Positions 11,137 to 24,377 of a stretch of DNA of 64,000 nt are shown here, piece after piece. The notes below the pieces were generated by a model. That model worked only from the letters and a program-made list of their open reading frames with translations. It did no database searches and was not told the DNA's origin. How positions within the stretch are numbered: the stretch's first letter is position 1; the number at the start of each line of letters is the position of its first letter. The translations under genes were made by a program, and so were the position numbers. This DNA is from Desmodus rotundus (lineage: Eukaryota; Chordata; Mammalia; Chiroptera; Phyllostomidae), in the NCBI RefSeq assembly GCF_022682495.2, contig NC_071389.1, forward strand, positions 12,825,199-12,889,198, written 5' to 3'.

Positions 11137-11434
11137 GCCCTGACTGGTGTGGCTCATTTGGTTGGGTGTCATCCAGTAAAGTGAAAGATCACCAGGGGGG
11201 TGGGGGGCATAAGGAGAGCTAAATGGTAATGGAAATAAGTAAGTAAGAAATAAATACAATTTAAAATTTAAAAAGAAAGAAGTTTTGCCAGTTTGATTCG
11301 TGGTCAGGGCACATGCCCGGGTTGCAGGCTAGTCCCTGGTTGGGAACCGATTGATGTCTCTCTCTCACATCGATGTTTCTCTCCCTCTTTCTCTTCCTCC
11401 CTTCCCCCTCTCTAAAAATAAATAAATAAAGTGT
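11137..11434 (+). repeat. Ves-type SINE with an internal foreign segment
   Basis: Head gccctgactggtgtggctca is separated from the second box (gtggtcagggcacatgc) by about 100 bp of unrelated G-rich then A-rich sequence (about 11197-11285). After that the normal body and ATAAATAAATAAA tail resume. Confidence 0.75.
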
Positions 11435-11819
11435 TTTAAAAAACGATGAAATTCATGAACAGCAGATGGAAGCGATGCGTTAGGCAAGGCCTGCGAGAAG
11501 GGGGAGTTTGCAAACCGTTTCTGAGAGCACCACCTCTGTACCACAGCTGACCCGCCAGGAAGCTCTCCGAACCTTGTCCTTCTTTGGGGGGGTTATGGAG
11601 ACTTCATTACATAGGAATAATTGATTAGATCATTGGCCACTGGTGATAAACTCAATTTCCAGCCCCTCCCCAGAGGTGGGGCTAGGGCTAAAAATTCCAG
11701 TTCTCTAACCATGATTAGTTCTTCCAGCAACCAACCGCCCCATCCTTAGGTTACCTAAGGGGCTTTCCTAAAGTTAACTCTTTGACATAAACTGGTGTGA
11801 TTAAAGGCGGCTTGTTATG

Positions 11820-12052
11820 GCCCTGGCCAGTGTGACTCGGTCAGTTGAAGCATTGTTTTGTAGATCAAAGCTTCACGGGTTTGATTCCTGGTCAGGGCAC
11901 CCAATGTCTGGGTTGCAGGTTTGGTCCCCAGTCGGGGCCTGCAAGAGGCAGCCAATCAATGTTTCTCTCTCACATTGATGTTTGCCTCCCCCTCTGTCTA
12001 GAATCAGTGGGCATGTCCTCAGGTGAGGATAATTAATAAATAAATAAATAAT
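11820..12052 (+). repeat. Ves-type SINE
   Basis: Diverged forward copy: gccctggccagtgtgactcg, then gattcctggtcagggcac, the CT-rich body and an (AATA)n tail at 12030-12052. Confidence 0.85.
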
Positions 12053-12157
12053 AAAGGGGCTGGTTATGAATAGAAAAAGATACCTTTATCATTTTAATCA
12101 CTTTGGAATTCCAAGGTTCTTAGAAACTGTGGTAGGAATGGAGGAAGACCAAATATA

Positions 12158-12352
12158 CAGGCTCTGGCACAAATAATGCCCCCTTTTCATTACAAAATCA
12201 TTAGCGTGTAATTCTGTAACATAACAATATCACACTCAAGCACACCCTATGGCATTTTAAGTGAAATTTTCAAATTAAAACAATAAATTATTAAAACTAT
12301 ATTATTACCCTACAAACCACACTCAAGCAGGCGTTACTCCTGCTGGACCCTG
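12158..12352. mobile_element. MITE-like element with TA flanks
   Basis: Begins CAGGCTCTGGC and ends GCTGGACCCTG, which are imperfect inverted repeats of each other. TA dinucleotides lie directly outside both ends (12156-12157 and 12353-12354), the Tc1/mariner target signature. About 195 bp with no coding capacity. Confidence 0.5.
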
Positions 12353-12367
12353 TATGTTTCTCATAAA

Positions 12368-13153
12368 TCACAATATCACAGCTGGAATTCTTCTAGACTT
12401 TGTTCTGGACACTCCTACGCCAGTCAATAAAAAAAGAAACAAGTATAAGATGCCAAAAAGACATTTGACGAAATCCAGCACCCATTTATGGTACAAACTC
12501 TCAGCCAAGTGGGAATAGAGAAAACATACCTCAACATAGTAAAGGCCACGTAGGACAAACCCACAGCTAGCATCACACTCAACAGGGAAAAACGAAGAGC
12601 TTCCCTTGGGATCAGGAACAAGACAGGGACGTCCGCTTTCACCAATCTTACTCAATGCAGCACTGGAATTCCCGCCACAGCAATCAGACAAGAAGAAATC
12701 AGAGGCATCGAAATTGGAAAGGAAGAAGCAAAACTGTCACTATTTGTAGATGATATGATACTGTATATAGAGAACCCTAAAGATGCCCCCCCAAAATGAC
12801 TAAAACTGATAAATGAACTCAGTAAAGTAGCAGGATACAAAATTAATGCTCAGAAATTGGTTGCATTTTATACACCAATAATGAACTATTAGAAAGGGAA
12901 GCTAAGAAAATAATCTCATTTACAATTGCATCAAAAAAATAAAATACTTTAACATAAAATTAAAATACTTTAAATTTTAAAATAAAATTTAACCAAGGAA
13001 AATATAAGACATTGAAGAAAGAAATTGAAGAACATACAAATAAATGGAAGTGTATACCATGCCCATGGATAGGAACAATTAGCATAATTAAAATGTTTGT
13101 ACTATCCAAAGCAATCTAGATTCAATGCAATTCCTATCAAAATACCAATGGTG
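12368..13153 (+). repeat. LINE L1 ORF2 fragment, 5' half of a split insertion
   Basis: Encodes a broken reverse-transcriptase segment; the catalytic-loop region reads FVDDMILYIENPK across the block near 12746-12783. The 5' end is truncated. The element continues after the LTR at 13969. Confidence 0.8.
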
Positions 13154-13962
13154 TGTCGGGGAGCTTTACCGCAGACCCCCGTCTGCCCAGATGAAGAATA
13201 AGTCTACCAAGACATGATCTGCTTGGAGAGGAGAGGTGGCCGATCTCTCAAAGGAGAAGGGCCCGAGCCTTTTCCCCTATAGGCTTTTATTAGGTTCATT
13301 CATACAGGAATACAGGTAAAGCTCATCAATCATTGTCAGTCAGTAAGGGTTAAACAATACATAATTTACAGAGAACTTTGAGGGCTTATTCTAGTTATGT
13401 TCAATTAGTTAAAGGGCTATAAAACCTTGGGCGCCAGACTCATCTCAGGTCTGGACCCTTATCTTTTAAGCTGAGGGTATAAATTAAGTAGGTTTCACAG
13501 GAATGTATGTATTTTTTCTTAGGCCTGATTCCCCAGGGAATCCGCCCCTCCCAGCACAGGACTGAACTGCCCTCTGTTATTGCTTCAGGCTTAAGTCAGG
13601 CAAGGGAAGTAAGGCAGCCAAGAGATTAGGAGACTTCTTGCAGACAGAATGAGGACTCAGGCTATTTCAAAGCTGAGGGGCGAGGGTCCATCACCCCCTT
13701 TTTCTATAGCCCCCCCGAGTCCTTCCCTGTGAGCTTATTCCTGGTGACCAGAGCCTGTCTTAGGTTGATCCTCCCTTGAGGAATCTTACCTGTCATTAGC
13801 TAACTGGTCAAGCTCAGGGCCAAGCAGGGTGAACTGGGCAGAGGTAGCACACCTGCCAGGGAGATAAGCTTTGTCTCCTTAGTGGCTTATGGTCCCAACT
13901 CTGACTCAGCCTTAACCCTGGGGGGTTACAGCCTCTGAAACCAGGCAGGGCAGTTCCCAACA
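13154..13962 (-). mobile_element. Solo LTR of an ERV (class II-like), antisense in L1
   Basis: 809 bp inserted in L1 ORF2 sequence. On the minus strand it starts TGTTGGGAAC and ends ACA. It is flanked by a perfect 6-bp duplication ATGGTG (13148-13153 and 13963-13968). A 6-bp duplication is usual for class II (betaretrovirus-like) elements. An AATAAAA signal lies on the minus strand near 13285. No internal proviral sequence is present, so it is a solo LTR, related to the one at 17142-18007. Confidence 0.85.
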
Positions 13963-13968
13963 ATGGTG

Positions 13969-15335
<1,367 letters not shown>

Positions 15336-15394
15336 CTCCTTTTCATGACCTACAGGGCTATAGTAGGCAGGACGATGCCTCCCCCAAAAGGATG

Positions 15395-15752
15395 TTGCTA
15401 TAGATTGAGTATTTTGCCCCCTTAAAGCTCATATGTTAAACCTCAATGCCTAATGTCATGGTATTTGGGGGTGGGACCTTTGGGGTGTTAGGTTATGACG
15501 GGGGGCGCTCATGAATGGGATTAGTGCTCTCATAAAAGAGATTCCAGAGAACTCCCTGGACCCTTCCACCATGTGAGGACACCGTCCAAAGACGAGAAGA
15601 CAGGTGTCTATGTGAACCAAGGCATGAAATCTGCCAGGGCCTTGATCTTGGAGTTCCCAGCCTCCAGCACTGTGAGAAATAACTTTATGTGTTTACAAGC
15701 CACCCAGCCTATGGTATTTTTATTCAAGCAGCCTAAATGGAATAAGACAGAT
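15395..15752 (+). repeat. MaLR LTR (MLT1/MST-like)
   Basis: Typical MaLR blocks: gctcatatgttaaacctcaa, catgaatgggattagtgctc, ccatgtgaggacac, cagcctccagcactgtgaga and a right end aatggaataagaca. Confidence 0.65.
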
Positions 15753-16140
15753 GTCCATGTCTTAATTCCCAAAACCTGTGAGTATGTTACCTTGTGTGGC
15801 AAAAGGGACTTTGCAGTGAGATTAGGTTAAAGATGTTGAAATGGAGAGATTATCCTGGATCCCCTGAATGGGCCTGATGTAATTACAATGGGGAGGCAGG
15901 AAGGCCAGAGTCAGAGAAGATGCCCCAGGGCTGACTTTGAAGGTGGAAGGAGTCACAAGGAATGCAGGCAGCCTTCCGAAGCTGAACCAGGCAGGGAAGT
16001 GATTCTCCCTTAGAGCGTCCAGCAGGAATGCAGCCCTGCCAACATTTTGATCTTGGTTCACTGACACGCATTTTAAACTTCTGACTTCCAGAATTAGAGA
16101 TTGTTTTTAAGCCACTAAATTTGTGGTAATTTGTCACGGA
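15753..16140 (+). repeat. MaLR-like LTR, second element
   Basis: Contiguous with the previous LTR. Blocks ggcaaaagggactttgcag, gagattatcctggatc and gtggtaatttgtca are typical of another mammalian LTR subfamily. The exact subfamily is uncertain. Confidence 0.55.
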
Positions 16141-16144
16141 CCCT

Positions 16145-16590
16145 TTACAACCTGGCCACTCCTAACTCCAAACTCATATTAGTATCGTCCCCTGTGCACT
16201 GTGCTTTAGCCACTATATCTAGTGCTTTCCTGCCTCAAGGCCCTTAGCAAATGCTATCCTCAGTGCTCATAATGCTTTTCCCCAGACATCTGGCGCCCTC
16301 AGATCGCAGCTCAGATATCACCTCCACAGAGAAAGCCTCTCTGGTCAGCCTGTCAGGAGTGGATGCCCCTCTCTCACCCCCACAATCACACTCCTGTTTG
16401 TTTCTCTCAATGCTCCATCTGAAGCGATCGTGCTCATTTTATGTTTCCTTCTGCATTGTCAGCTCCTTGACTAGCTGACTAGCACAACCTTGCCGCCTTG
16501 TTCATTGCTGTGTTCCCAGCACCAGAAACAGTGTACACCGTAGGTGCTCAAGACATAGTAGGTGCTTACTAAATGAATGAAGGTGAATGT
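16145..16590 (+). repeat. LINE L2 3' end
   Basis: Carries tcctgcctcaaggccctt, tcagatatcacctcc and the diagnostic L2 tail region gtgctcaagacatagtaggt ending in a tgaatgaa-like repeat. Confidence 0.7.
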
Positions 16591-17141
16591 GCATCAGTCT
16601 GATTAAAGATTAATATTCTAAGTCCAGAAGTGGTTAGGAGTAGAATCTTTTTCCTAGATGAGCAAGGCTTGAAACCTAGACAGATTTATAAAGTATATAT
16701 AAAACACAAACAGTTTTTAAATGTCATCAACCTTTTTTCCAAGATCCAGTGGTAAACGAGGGGAAAAAGTCCCACGCCAAAAATTGAAGTGAAGGGTTGA
16801 ACTGGCTCACCACCTGGGGAGGGTGGGTGGAGCCAGGGCTGCCTCATCCATGAAGTGCCATTCACGCAGGACACTGTAGATGCTACACTGACATTCTTCC
16901 CTGCCGCCACTATGGATTAGCACATATTCTACAGCTGAGTTTCCCTTTGACGAACATAGTATGGACTGGTACACCCAGGAGTTATTTACTGATAAGGATG
17001 GTGGAGGCAGGAGCTAAGACCTACGGTGAACCATGTTATATTCACTCCACCGGCTTTAATGTAGTAATGTGGGAACTGACCAGAGGTAGCCTTTTGAAAA
17101 TTACTTGCATTTATTATAGAATGATTCAATGTAATAAGGAT

Positions 17142-18007
17142 TGTTGGGAACCGCCCTGCCTGGTTTCAGAGACCATAATGTCCCATGGCTAAGGCTGAGT
17201 GAGACCTTGAGACCCTAAGCCACTAAGGAGACAAAGCTTATCTCCCTAGGAGGAGCACCACCTCTGTCCACTTTACTTCACCCTGCCTGGCCCCCAGTGC
17301 ATGACTGGTTAGCCAATGATGGGTAAGATTTCTCAAGGGAGGGACGACCTAAGACAGGCACGGTCGTGAGGGGGCCGTCAGGGAAGGACTTGGGGGGCTA
17401 TGGAGAAAGGGGGTGATGGACCCTCGCCCCTGGCTTTGAAATGGCCTGAGTCCTCATTCTGTCTGCAAGAAGTCTCTTAATTTCTTGGCTGCCTTATTTC
17501 CCCTACTTGACCTAAGCCTGAAACAATGCTGGAGGTGGGTGTGGCCCTGTGCTGGAAAGGGCAGGTTCCCCAGGAGATCAGGCCTAAGAAAGAATGCATA
17601 AAATCCTGTGAAACCTTCTTTGCTAATACCCTCAATTTACATGATAAGGGTCCAAGCATGAAATGAGTTTGTTTCCCCAAAGTTTTATGGTCCTTTAGCT
17701 ATCTGACCCTGACTCTAAATAAGCCCTCAGAATTCTTTGAATGTTATCTATTTGATTATTACTGCCTGACAACAGTTAATGAGCTTTCCATACACACCCT
17801 GTATTCCTATGCAAATTAAGCCAATAAAAGCCTGTCAAGGCAAGTCAGCACCTTTTCTCTGGAGAGAGAGCCCCAGGCGCTCCTAGGCACTCTCCCCTTG
17901 AGAGAGTGTAGTGCAGTCCCTTTTCCTCCACAGGACTTGGTAGTCCGTGTGAATCTGTCTTGTCTCAACCACAACACTGAGGACACTGTTTGCTGGTGAC
18001 AGCCTCA
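17142..18007 (+). mobile_element. Solo LTR of an ERV (class II-like), sense orientation
   Basis: 866 bp starting TGTTGGGAAC and ending CTCA, flanked by a perfect 6-bp duplication AAGGAT (17136-17141 and 18008-18013). AATAAAA lies near 17823. It aligns along its length with the reverse complement of 13154-13962; shared blocks include ctaagccactaaggagacaa and tgagtcctcattctgtctgc. The minus-strand open frame inside it is not a gene. Confidence 0.85.
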
Positions 18008-18338
18008 AAGGATGACCCAGTATATTAACATCCACTTAAAACAAACTTTTCTATTAACACACCAGTCACATGCGCACATATTCGTATCGGGTGGGATAAA
18101 AGGCCATAGTGGCCTTAACTTCTACGTGGTGACTTTGATGGTCCATTTGTCACCTTCTCAGTATGAATGTTCCTTCTCTTTCTCCTCAGTCACTACTGAG
18201 ACCGTAACTGGGGATGGATCTGGCACGATCCTCTGGCTGGAGACTGGCCCTCGGGTATTAGGAGAGTGAAGGACCGTATGCCCTCCTGCTGCATCAGGAT
18301 TAGGGTTCTTACTATGGAGACCTCCCTTTCTGTGTATA

Positions 18339-18775
18339 TTAGTTTCCTAGGGATGCCGCAACAAGTTAGTACAAACTAGGTAGCTTACAACAACGGAAAT
18401 GTATTATTTCACATTTCTGGAATCTGGAAGTCCAAAACAAAGGTTTCCGCGGGCCATGCTCCCCATGCAGTCTCTAAGAAAGGATTCTACTTTGCCTTTT
18501 TCTGCTTCCGGTGGCTCCTGATGTTCCTTGGCTCATGGCTACATAACTCCATTCTCTACCTCCATCTTCACAGGGTCTTCCTTCCTTTGTGTATATCTCT
18601 GTGTGCCCTCTCCTCTTCATATGAGGACACCCGACATTGAACTTGGGGCCCACCCTAATCCAGTAGGACCTCATCTTGATTTATTACATCTGGAAACACA
18701 TTATTTCCAAATAGTCTCACTCTGAGATTCTGAGTGGGCATGAATTTTGGGTGGACACCATCCAACCCACCACAC
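18339..18775 (-). repeat. MLT1-type MaLR LTR
   Basis: In plus orientation it reads ttagtttcctagggatgccg, gaatctggaagtccaa, gcccaccctaatccag and ends catccaacccaccaca, the reverse complement of an MLT1 LTR. Confidence 0.7.
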
Positions 18776-18779
18776 TGTG

Positions 18780-19440
18780 AGCGATGGCTCTCTGCGTGTC
18801 GCTGTTCACACTCTTGCTCTGATTGGTTAGAGGCGGTTTAGCAAGCCCTAATGTGTTGACCCTTGATCCAATTACTGCACACCCTGGCTCTTGCCACCTC
18901 ACCCACTGCACTGCAGATTTTACAGAAATGCAAATGAGAGACAACACTAGTATTTTGACACTGCTAAATGTGAGCTGGCCCTCACTGGGGTGCAGACAAG
19001 CCTCAATAGCTGGAATCAATAAGATGCTGTGACCAGAATTGGGGCCTCATTCAGAAACACGTGCACTCTACAGTCTGCCCCAACCGACTGTGTTACACTT
19101 ATGCTTTACCACAAAGCTGAGTCAGTATTACCCGGATCGTAGCAAAGAAGGCATATCCTTAAGTACCTGATGATGTTGCAACGTGTCCTGTCACTAAGGT
19201 CGTACCATGAGTCCCACAAACGCCCACGGCACGGCGTCTTACCACGCCAGGAAGAGACAGGGTTCCAGCCATTGTTATTTTTGTTGTAATTATTCCAGGT
19301 TTCTCTTTAGCTTACCTTGGCTACGTGCAAGTTTATCCTTCTGCCTGGAACACTGACATCCCTCCCTTCACCTGGTTAGGTCCTTCTCAGACCTCGGGTT
19401 TCGGCTCCGACGATTCTTCCTCTGAGAGGCAGACTGGTCC
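18780..19440. other. Intergenic, nothing recognised
   Basis: Unique-looking sequence between an MLT1 LTR and a MIR. I see no coding exon, RNA gene or clear repeat. Confidence 0.5.
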
Positions 19441-19600
19441 CCCATTTCATCTCTGTGCCTCGACTTCTTCGCCTGTAAAATGGGAATGACAGTAGGACCT
19501 ACTTAATGGCACTACTGAAGGGTAAATGAGCTGATACATGAAAACGGTCCCTAGCAAACAGAAAGCACCCAACACATGAATTGTGATTAATGCAATCATT
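19440..19600 (+). repeat. MIR SINE
   Basis: Core sequence atctctgtgcctcgacttct then gcctgtaaaatgggaatgac is the MIR signature (…cctcagtttcctcatctgtaaaatggg). Confidence 0.65.
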
Positions 19601-19859
19601 GATGATAATTTTTAATAGTAATTATTATTTATTCATTTTATTAATACTTGTTAATTTTATTGTTCTCTGGCTTCTCTGCTCTAGAGAAGGCTGGGTTGAC
19701 CCCTCTTCCCACAGCCTCGGCTCTTATAATGCTGAATCGTATTTTTGCTTTGCTTGTCTGCTAGTCTCTGGGCTGTTTGAGAGCAAGGGATGTCCTTACC
19801 TCTATACTCCAGCTCCTAAGGCAGGGCCAGCCACTGTAGGACTCAAGGTCAAAGTGGGA

Positions 19860-20670
19860 TGACACTGTAAGAAGAGGATGGGGTCTGTAGCTCCGTGGAA
19901 ATGAGCAGTCCTAGCTCAGCTTCCCACTTCAGGGGCTCCTTTGAACAAGGCCCCCAACCCCTCTGGACTTTGGCTTCCCCTCTGTGGAAGGAGATGATCG
20001 GACCTGCCTCAGGGCTTCCACCTCCAGTGAAGGAGTTGTACTGCCACAGCGAACATTTTAAGTGAAGACATTCAAAGCACCAGGCTTGGCACTGGTGTCA
20101 GTGAATAGCCCTTTACTAGTGGCTTCCCGAACTGTAAGTTGCCTGAAAGAATGTGACGGATGAGATGTGATATCCTTGATACAGAAGCGTCAGGCCAAAT
20201 CCAAGACTCAAAGAAGGTCTAAGTATTCATCTGAAACTCATGTGGAATGGTATTGAGTGTAGGCTGTTATTTAAAAGGAAAAAGAAATGGTCTGAGGGGA
20301 AAAAGCCCTGAGAGATAATCCGCCTACTGACCCTTTGTACAGAATAGTAAGGGCACGTTGGTTGGGCGGGGCAATGGTCCATCCCTACAGTTACCTGATC
20401 ATGCAGCCATGAGACAGAGCCTCAGTCCTGAGATACTGACAGCTCTTGGCCTCTCGGTGGGCTGCCACCATCAGGGCATCTAAGCTGAGGGGCATCCTGC
20501 AGCCTCCCAGTGGCTGTGTCTAGGATGCCCAGCAGGGTTCATCTTCCTTGCATTGCTGGCTTTGACTGCCCCCTAGTGGACATTTTCCCCTCCAGAACCA
20601 TGGGTACTAGCTGAATTCTCCAGAGGCAGGGAGGGTTAGCGCACCGCCCAAGCCCCTTGTCCTCTCCTCT
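19860..20670. other. Intergenic, no gene seen
   Basis: No recognisable exon. Mixed unique sequence with faint old-repeat character (gctcctttgaacaaggcc and caaagcaccaggcttggcac). Nothing further can be supported. Confidence 0.45.
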
Positions 20671-20679
20671 TCTCTCTCT

Positions 20680-21640
20680 ATGCTCACTCATGTGGCAGTA
20701 TCACCCCACCTTGTGGATTTACATGCCATCCATGTACTGACTACTTCCAAAATCATATCCCCAGCCCACGCTTCCCCCCCTGAACTCAAGACCTGGAGAT
20801 CCAACCACCACTTGTCTTCTCCCCTGGAACATCTAATAGGCATCTTGATCTGAATGTGTCCCAAACTGAGCTCCTTATTATCCCCCAACCCTGCTCCTAC
20901 CCCATGGGCTTCCCCATCCCAGTTATGGCAATAACATCCTTCCAGATGCTCGGGTGAAAAACAGGGTGCCATCCTTGACTCACCTCTTTCTTTCACACCC
21001 CGAATCTAACCTGCCAGCAAATCCTATTGGCTGTACCTTCAGAATATGTCCAGAATCCGACCACCTCTTGCTATCCTAGTCCAGGCCACCATCATTTCTA
21101 GACTTAGTAATAGTCTTCTATCTGGTCCTGAGGCATCTGGCCTTGTCCAGTGGTTCTCGTCTCAGAGAAAAGGCCAAAGTCCTCACACTGACCTCCAGGG
21201 CCCTGTGTGACCTGACTCCTCTAGCGGTCTCCGCGTTGCTGCATTCACTCCACACTGGTGCTGCCTGGGCCAGGCATGCCCCTGCCTCAGGGCCTTTGCA
21301 CTTGCTATTCCCTCTGCCTAACATGTTCTTCCTTCAAATAACTGCATGGCTGACTCCTTCACTTCCTTTATATCTTTCCTCAAAAGACCCTCTTCCTCGA
21401 GATCCCCTAACCCCTTGGCTATCTTATCAAAATTTCAACATCTCTCTGACATTTCATAGCTTCCAGCATTGCTTTATGTATTTTCTTCTTAATATTTATC
21501 ATTATTCAATATACTGTACATTTTACTCATTTATTCTACACTGGAATGTAAGTTCCACAAGGATAGAGTTTTGTTTACTTTGTTCCCCAAAATATCTCCA
21601 GTGCCTATACAGAGACTAGTGATATTTGAAAAATGAATTT
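20680..21640 (+). repeat. LINE L2, long fragment to the 3' end
   Basis: A well-preserved L2 stretch in order: aactcaagacctggagatcc, aatcctattggctgtacctt, ccagaatccgaccacctctt, ccatcatttctagactta, ctcagggcctttgcact, ctggaatgtaagttcca. It covers the RT end and 3' region. The plus-strand open frame at 21143-21619 is L2, not a gene. Confidence 0.8.
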
Positions 21641-21877
21641 ACATCCTTCTTTTAACTTAATCTTCCCAATAGCCCAATAAGATACTTTAGTATTGCCCCT
21701 ATTTTATAGAGGATAAAATTGAGACACAGAGAAGTTAAGTCACTTTCCCAACACAGCTAGGAAAGGAAACCTGGGGGAATATTATACCCGCCCCCCACCT
21801 TACCAAACTTATGTATTCTCATCACTTGTATTCAGATGTCTCATCATGTTAATGAAGCTCACAGGAGTGCCCTTTTG

Positions 21878-22100
21878 ACCCTGCCCAGCGTGGCACGGTT
21901 GGTTGAGCATCATCCCGCAAAGCAAATGTCGCCAGTTGGATTCCTCGCCAGGGCACAGGCCTGGGTTGCGGGCCCAGTCCTCAGTGGGTGCGTGCAGAGA
22001 CAACGTATCGATGTATCTCTCACACATCGATGTTTCTCTCCCTCTCTTTCTCCCTCCCTTCCCCTCTCTCTAAAGATAAATACATAAAATCTTTATTAAA
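21878..22100 (+). repeat. Ves-type SINE
   Basis: Forward copy with head accctgcccagcgtggcac, box ttcctcgccagggcac, CT-rich body and ataaatacataaaa tail. Confidence 0.85.
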
Positions 22101-22264
22101 AAAGAGTCATCTTTCAGCAGAACACGCACAGGCATTTTACAATGTGACAGACACGACTGTAAGTGCCCAGCCTGTATCAAGTCACCCTCACAACGTGCCC
22201 ATGAAGTTGGAGCCATCATTGTCCCATGTTTCAGGTGAGGAAACTGAGACTTGAAAAGTTTCAG

Positions 22265-23220
22265 TTTTATACATTAAGGTTCTGTGTAAGAAACCTTTTG
22301 AACAAAAACTATTCTACTAATAACAAGTTTTGAAGAAGCCTGAAATGGTTCAAACCCTTTCTTTTACACACGGGGAAGTGAGACCCTGAAAAGGGGGGGC
22401 CATCTGCTCAGCACCGAGTGTGTTCTTATCTCCTGGCTCCTCCTGTGCCAGACGCTGCGCCACGACCCAGGGGTACGGAGGTCAACAAGGTAGTCATGGA
22501 ATGTAATCTCAGTGGGGGCCCACAGGCCGTATGTACAAGATCTAAATAAGCAAATGATTCCAGTGAGTGCTGACACAGTGCATTTGGGGAGATGTGACTG
22601 GGTGACACGGAAGGAGGGTGCTAATTCCGAGTGAGAGGTGCTCAGGGAAGTGTGGTCTAAGGAAGCGATACAGGACTTGAGGCCTGAGTGACATGAAGAA
22701 GCCAGCCATGGAACCCTATGGGACAAAAGCACTCCAGGTGGAGGGAACCGTGGCTCCGAGGCAGGAATACTTTGTAATAGAGCTGACTCCTGGTCCGGTG
22801 CTCCTTCACCACTTGCTGCGTCTCCAGGCCCTCCGAGGTTCCTACTGTGTCCTGGGCCTTCTCTTAAGCTCAGTCCCTAGGGTGCTGACATTGGGGTGGG
22901 GGCTGTGGGTCCCCTTCCCAGAAGCCCTGTGGCTGAACAGGATCTGAGTGTCCTGGTTCCTGTCTGGCAGGGCCCCGGCCCCAACCCCAGCCCCGAATCT
23001 CCATGGCAACTTCAGACACAATCCTGACCTGAAGGAGGATCTGGAATGCAGAGCACAAAGATCACTGTGAAGAGACCAGAGCAGCTGGCAGACTTGCCGC
23101 TCCCCGCTCCTCGTCTCCTGTCAGCCTCCCCAGTGGCCTGGCCAGGCTTCCACACCCTGGTTTCCCCAAAGACCCCAAACTGAAGGTTCTGCAGGTCTGC
23201 CCTGTTGCTGGGCACAGCAA
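22265..23220. other. LDLRAD2 upstream region
   Basis: About 950 bp before the LDLRAD2 start codon. A MIR-like tail ends near 22260. The stretch from about 22940 to 23220 is GC-richer and probably holds the ancestral promoter and 5'UTR of LDLRAD2. No TATA box or strong motif stands out. Confidence 0.4.
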
Positions 23221-23227
23221 AGCCTGG

Positions 23228-23309
23228 ATGGAGGCCCATCTTCTGCAGCTGCCCCAAAGGCTGCTCCTGTGGGGGGCAGCCGCCCTGACTGCATCTGCTC
23301 TGGAGACAG
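23228..23309 (+). pseudogene. LDLRAD2: LDLRAD2 exon 1 (start codon and signal peptide)
   Basis: Reads MEAHLLQLPQ, then a Leu/Ala-rich stretch (RLLLWGAAALTASALET), a classic signal peptide, plus one base of the next codon. The reading is intact. The donor that keeps phase with exon 2 is CAG|GCGAGT, a GC-type 5' splice site. The only nearby GT (GA|GTATAC) would put exon 2 out of phase. Confidence 0.85.
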
Positions 23310-23554
23310 GCGAGTATACAGGGACTTGGCTGGGGTGGGCAGGAGATTCAGACCCCACCACCCTCAGAGGCTGTTTCCCCAACCACTACTCACCCTGATG
23401 GGTTGGGACCTCCTGAGTTGGGGGAGGCTGGGAAACCCTGTGCCTGGTCTTGCCTGGCACCCCCAAGTCTACCTAAACCCCTCTGAAAAACTAGAGCTCA
23501 AAGTCACCCAGAAGCAGGGGTCTGGGCATGGGTGGGAGAGCCCTCAGATCTGGC

Positions 23555-23765
23555 AGCGGAAACCCTGCGTTCACAGCTCACTCTGCCTCTTCCTGCATTG
23601 CTACCATTGAGATCATTGTTTCAACTCGCTAAGTCTCAGTTTCTCCAGCAGTAAAACGGGAATCATAGCAGACCCTCGCCCCTTAAGAGAATTTACTGTG
23701 CATATAAGATGAGATGAGCCACGCAAGACACTCACACAACCTGGCACATTGAAGGTGCTCAGCTC
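23555..23765 (+). repeat. MIR SINE (LDLRAD2 intron 1)
   Basis: Contains gctaagtctcagtttctcca, then taaaacgggaat and ctggcacattgaaggtgctc, the MIR core and 3' parts. Confidence 0.6.
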
Positions 23766-23857
23766 GCTCACTGGGCCTTGTCCCCCACACGGGCATGTTG
23801 CTCCCTGATGGCTGAGGTTAAGTCAGGGTTTTGCTTTTTTTAAAATGAGTTTTAAAA

Positions 23858-24037
23858 AGATTTTACTTATTGATTTTTTAGAGAGAGGGGAAGAGAGAAA
23901 AAAACATCAATGTGTGGTTGCTTCTCGTGTGCCCCCAACTGGGGACCCAGCCTGCAACCCAGGCATGTGCCCTGACTGGGAATCAACCAGCGACCTGCAG
24001 GCTGGCGCTCAATCCACTGCGCTACACCAGCCAGGGC
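23858..24037 (-). repeat. Ves-type SINE (LDLRAD2 intron 1)
   Basis: Reverse copy: gagagaggggaagagag tract, catgtgccctgactggga box and cgctacaccagccagggc end. Confidence 0.9.
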
Positions 24038-24377
24038 TACATCAGGGTTCTTGTAGCAGGAGAGGGAAAGGCTGTTGGGCGGGAGGGTGCCCAGCTCTGT
24101 CTACCCCACCCATAAGCAGGCAACAGTAACAGCTGACACTGCTGGAACACTCATTAAGTGCCAGGCACTGCCTTGCACACTGAACACATACATGTCCAGA
24201 GTCCCCAAATACAAAAAGCTGTGAAAACCAAAGTTTGTTCTTACTGATTTACTGGCAACACCAGACGGGAACTGACAGGAGGCGTTATTTGTCTTTATTT
24301 GTCCTGCTTAGGGTCAGTGTTCTTACAGTAGCTCTGAAAATGTGACCGTGGAGGCCCGCTGAGCACAATACACTGTA

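Noticed and set aside
17477..17680. Open frame on the minus strand inside the LTR
   Set aside because: It lies within a solo LTR, which has no coding role.
21143..21619. 158-codon open frame on the plus strand
   Set aside because: The DNA is an L2 3' region. The reading is a by-product of its CT-rich sequence.
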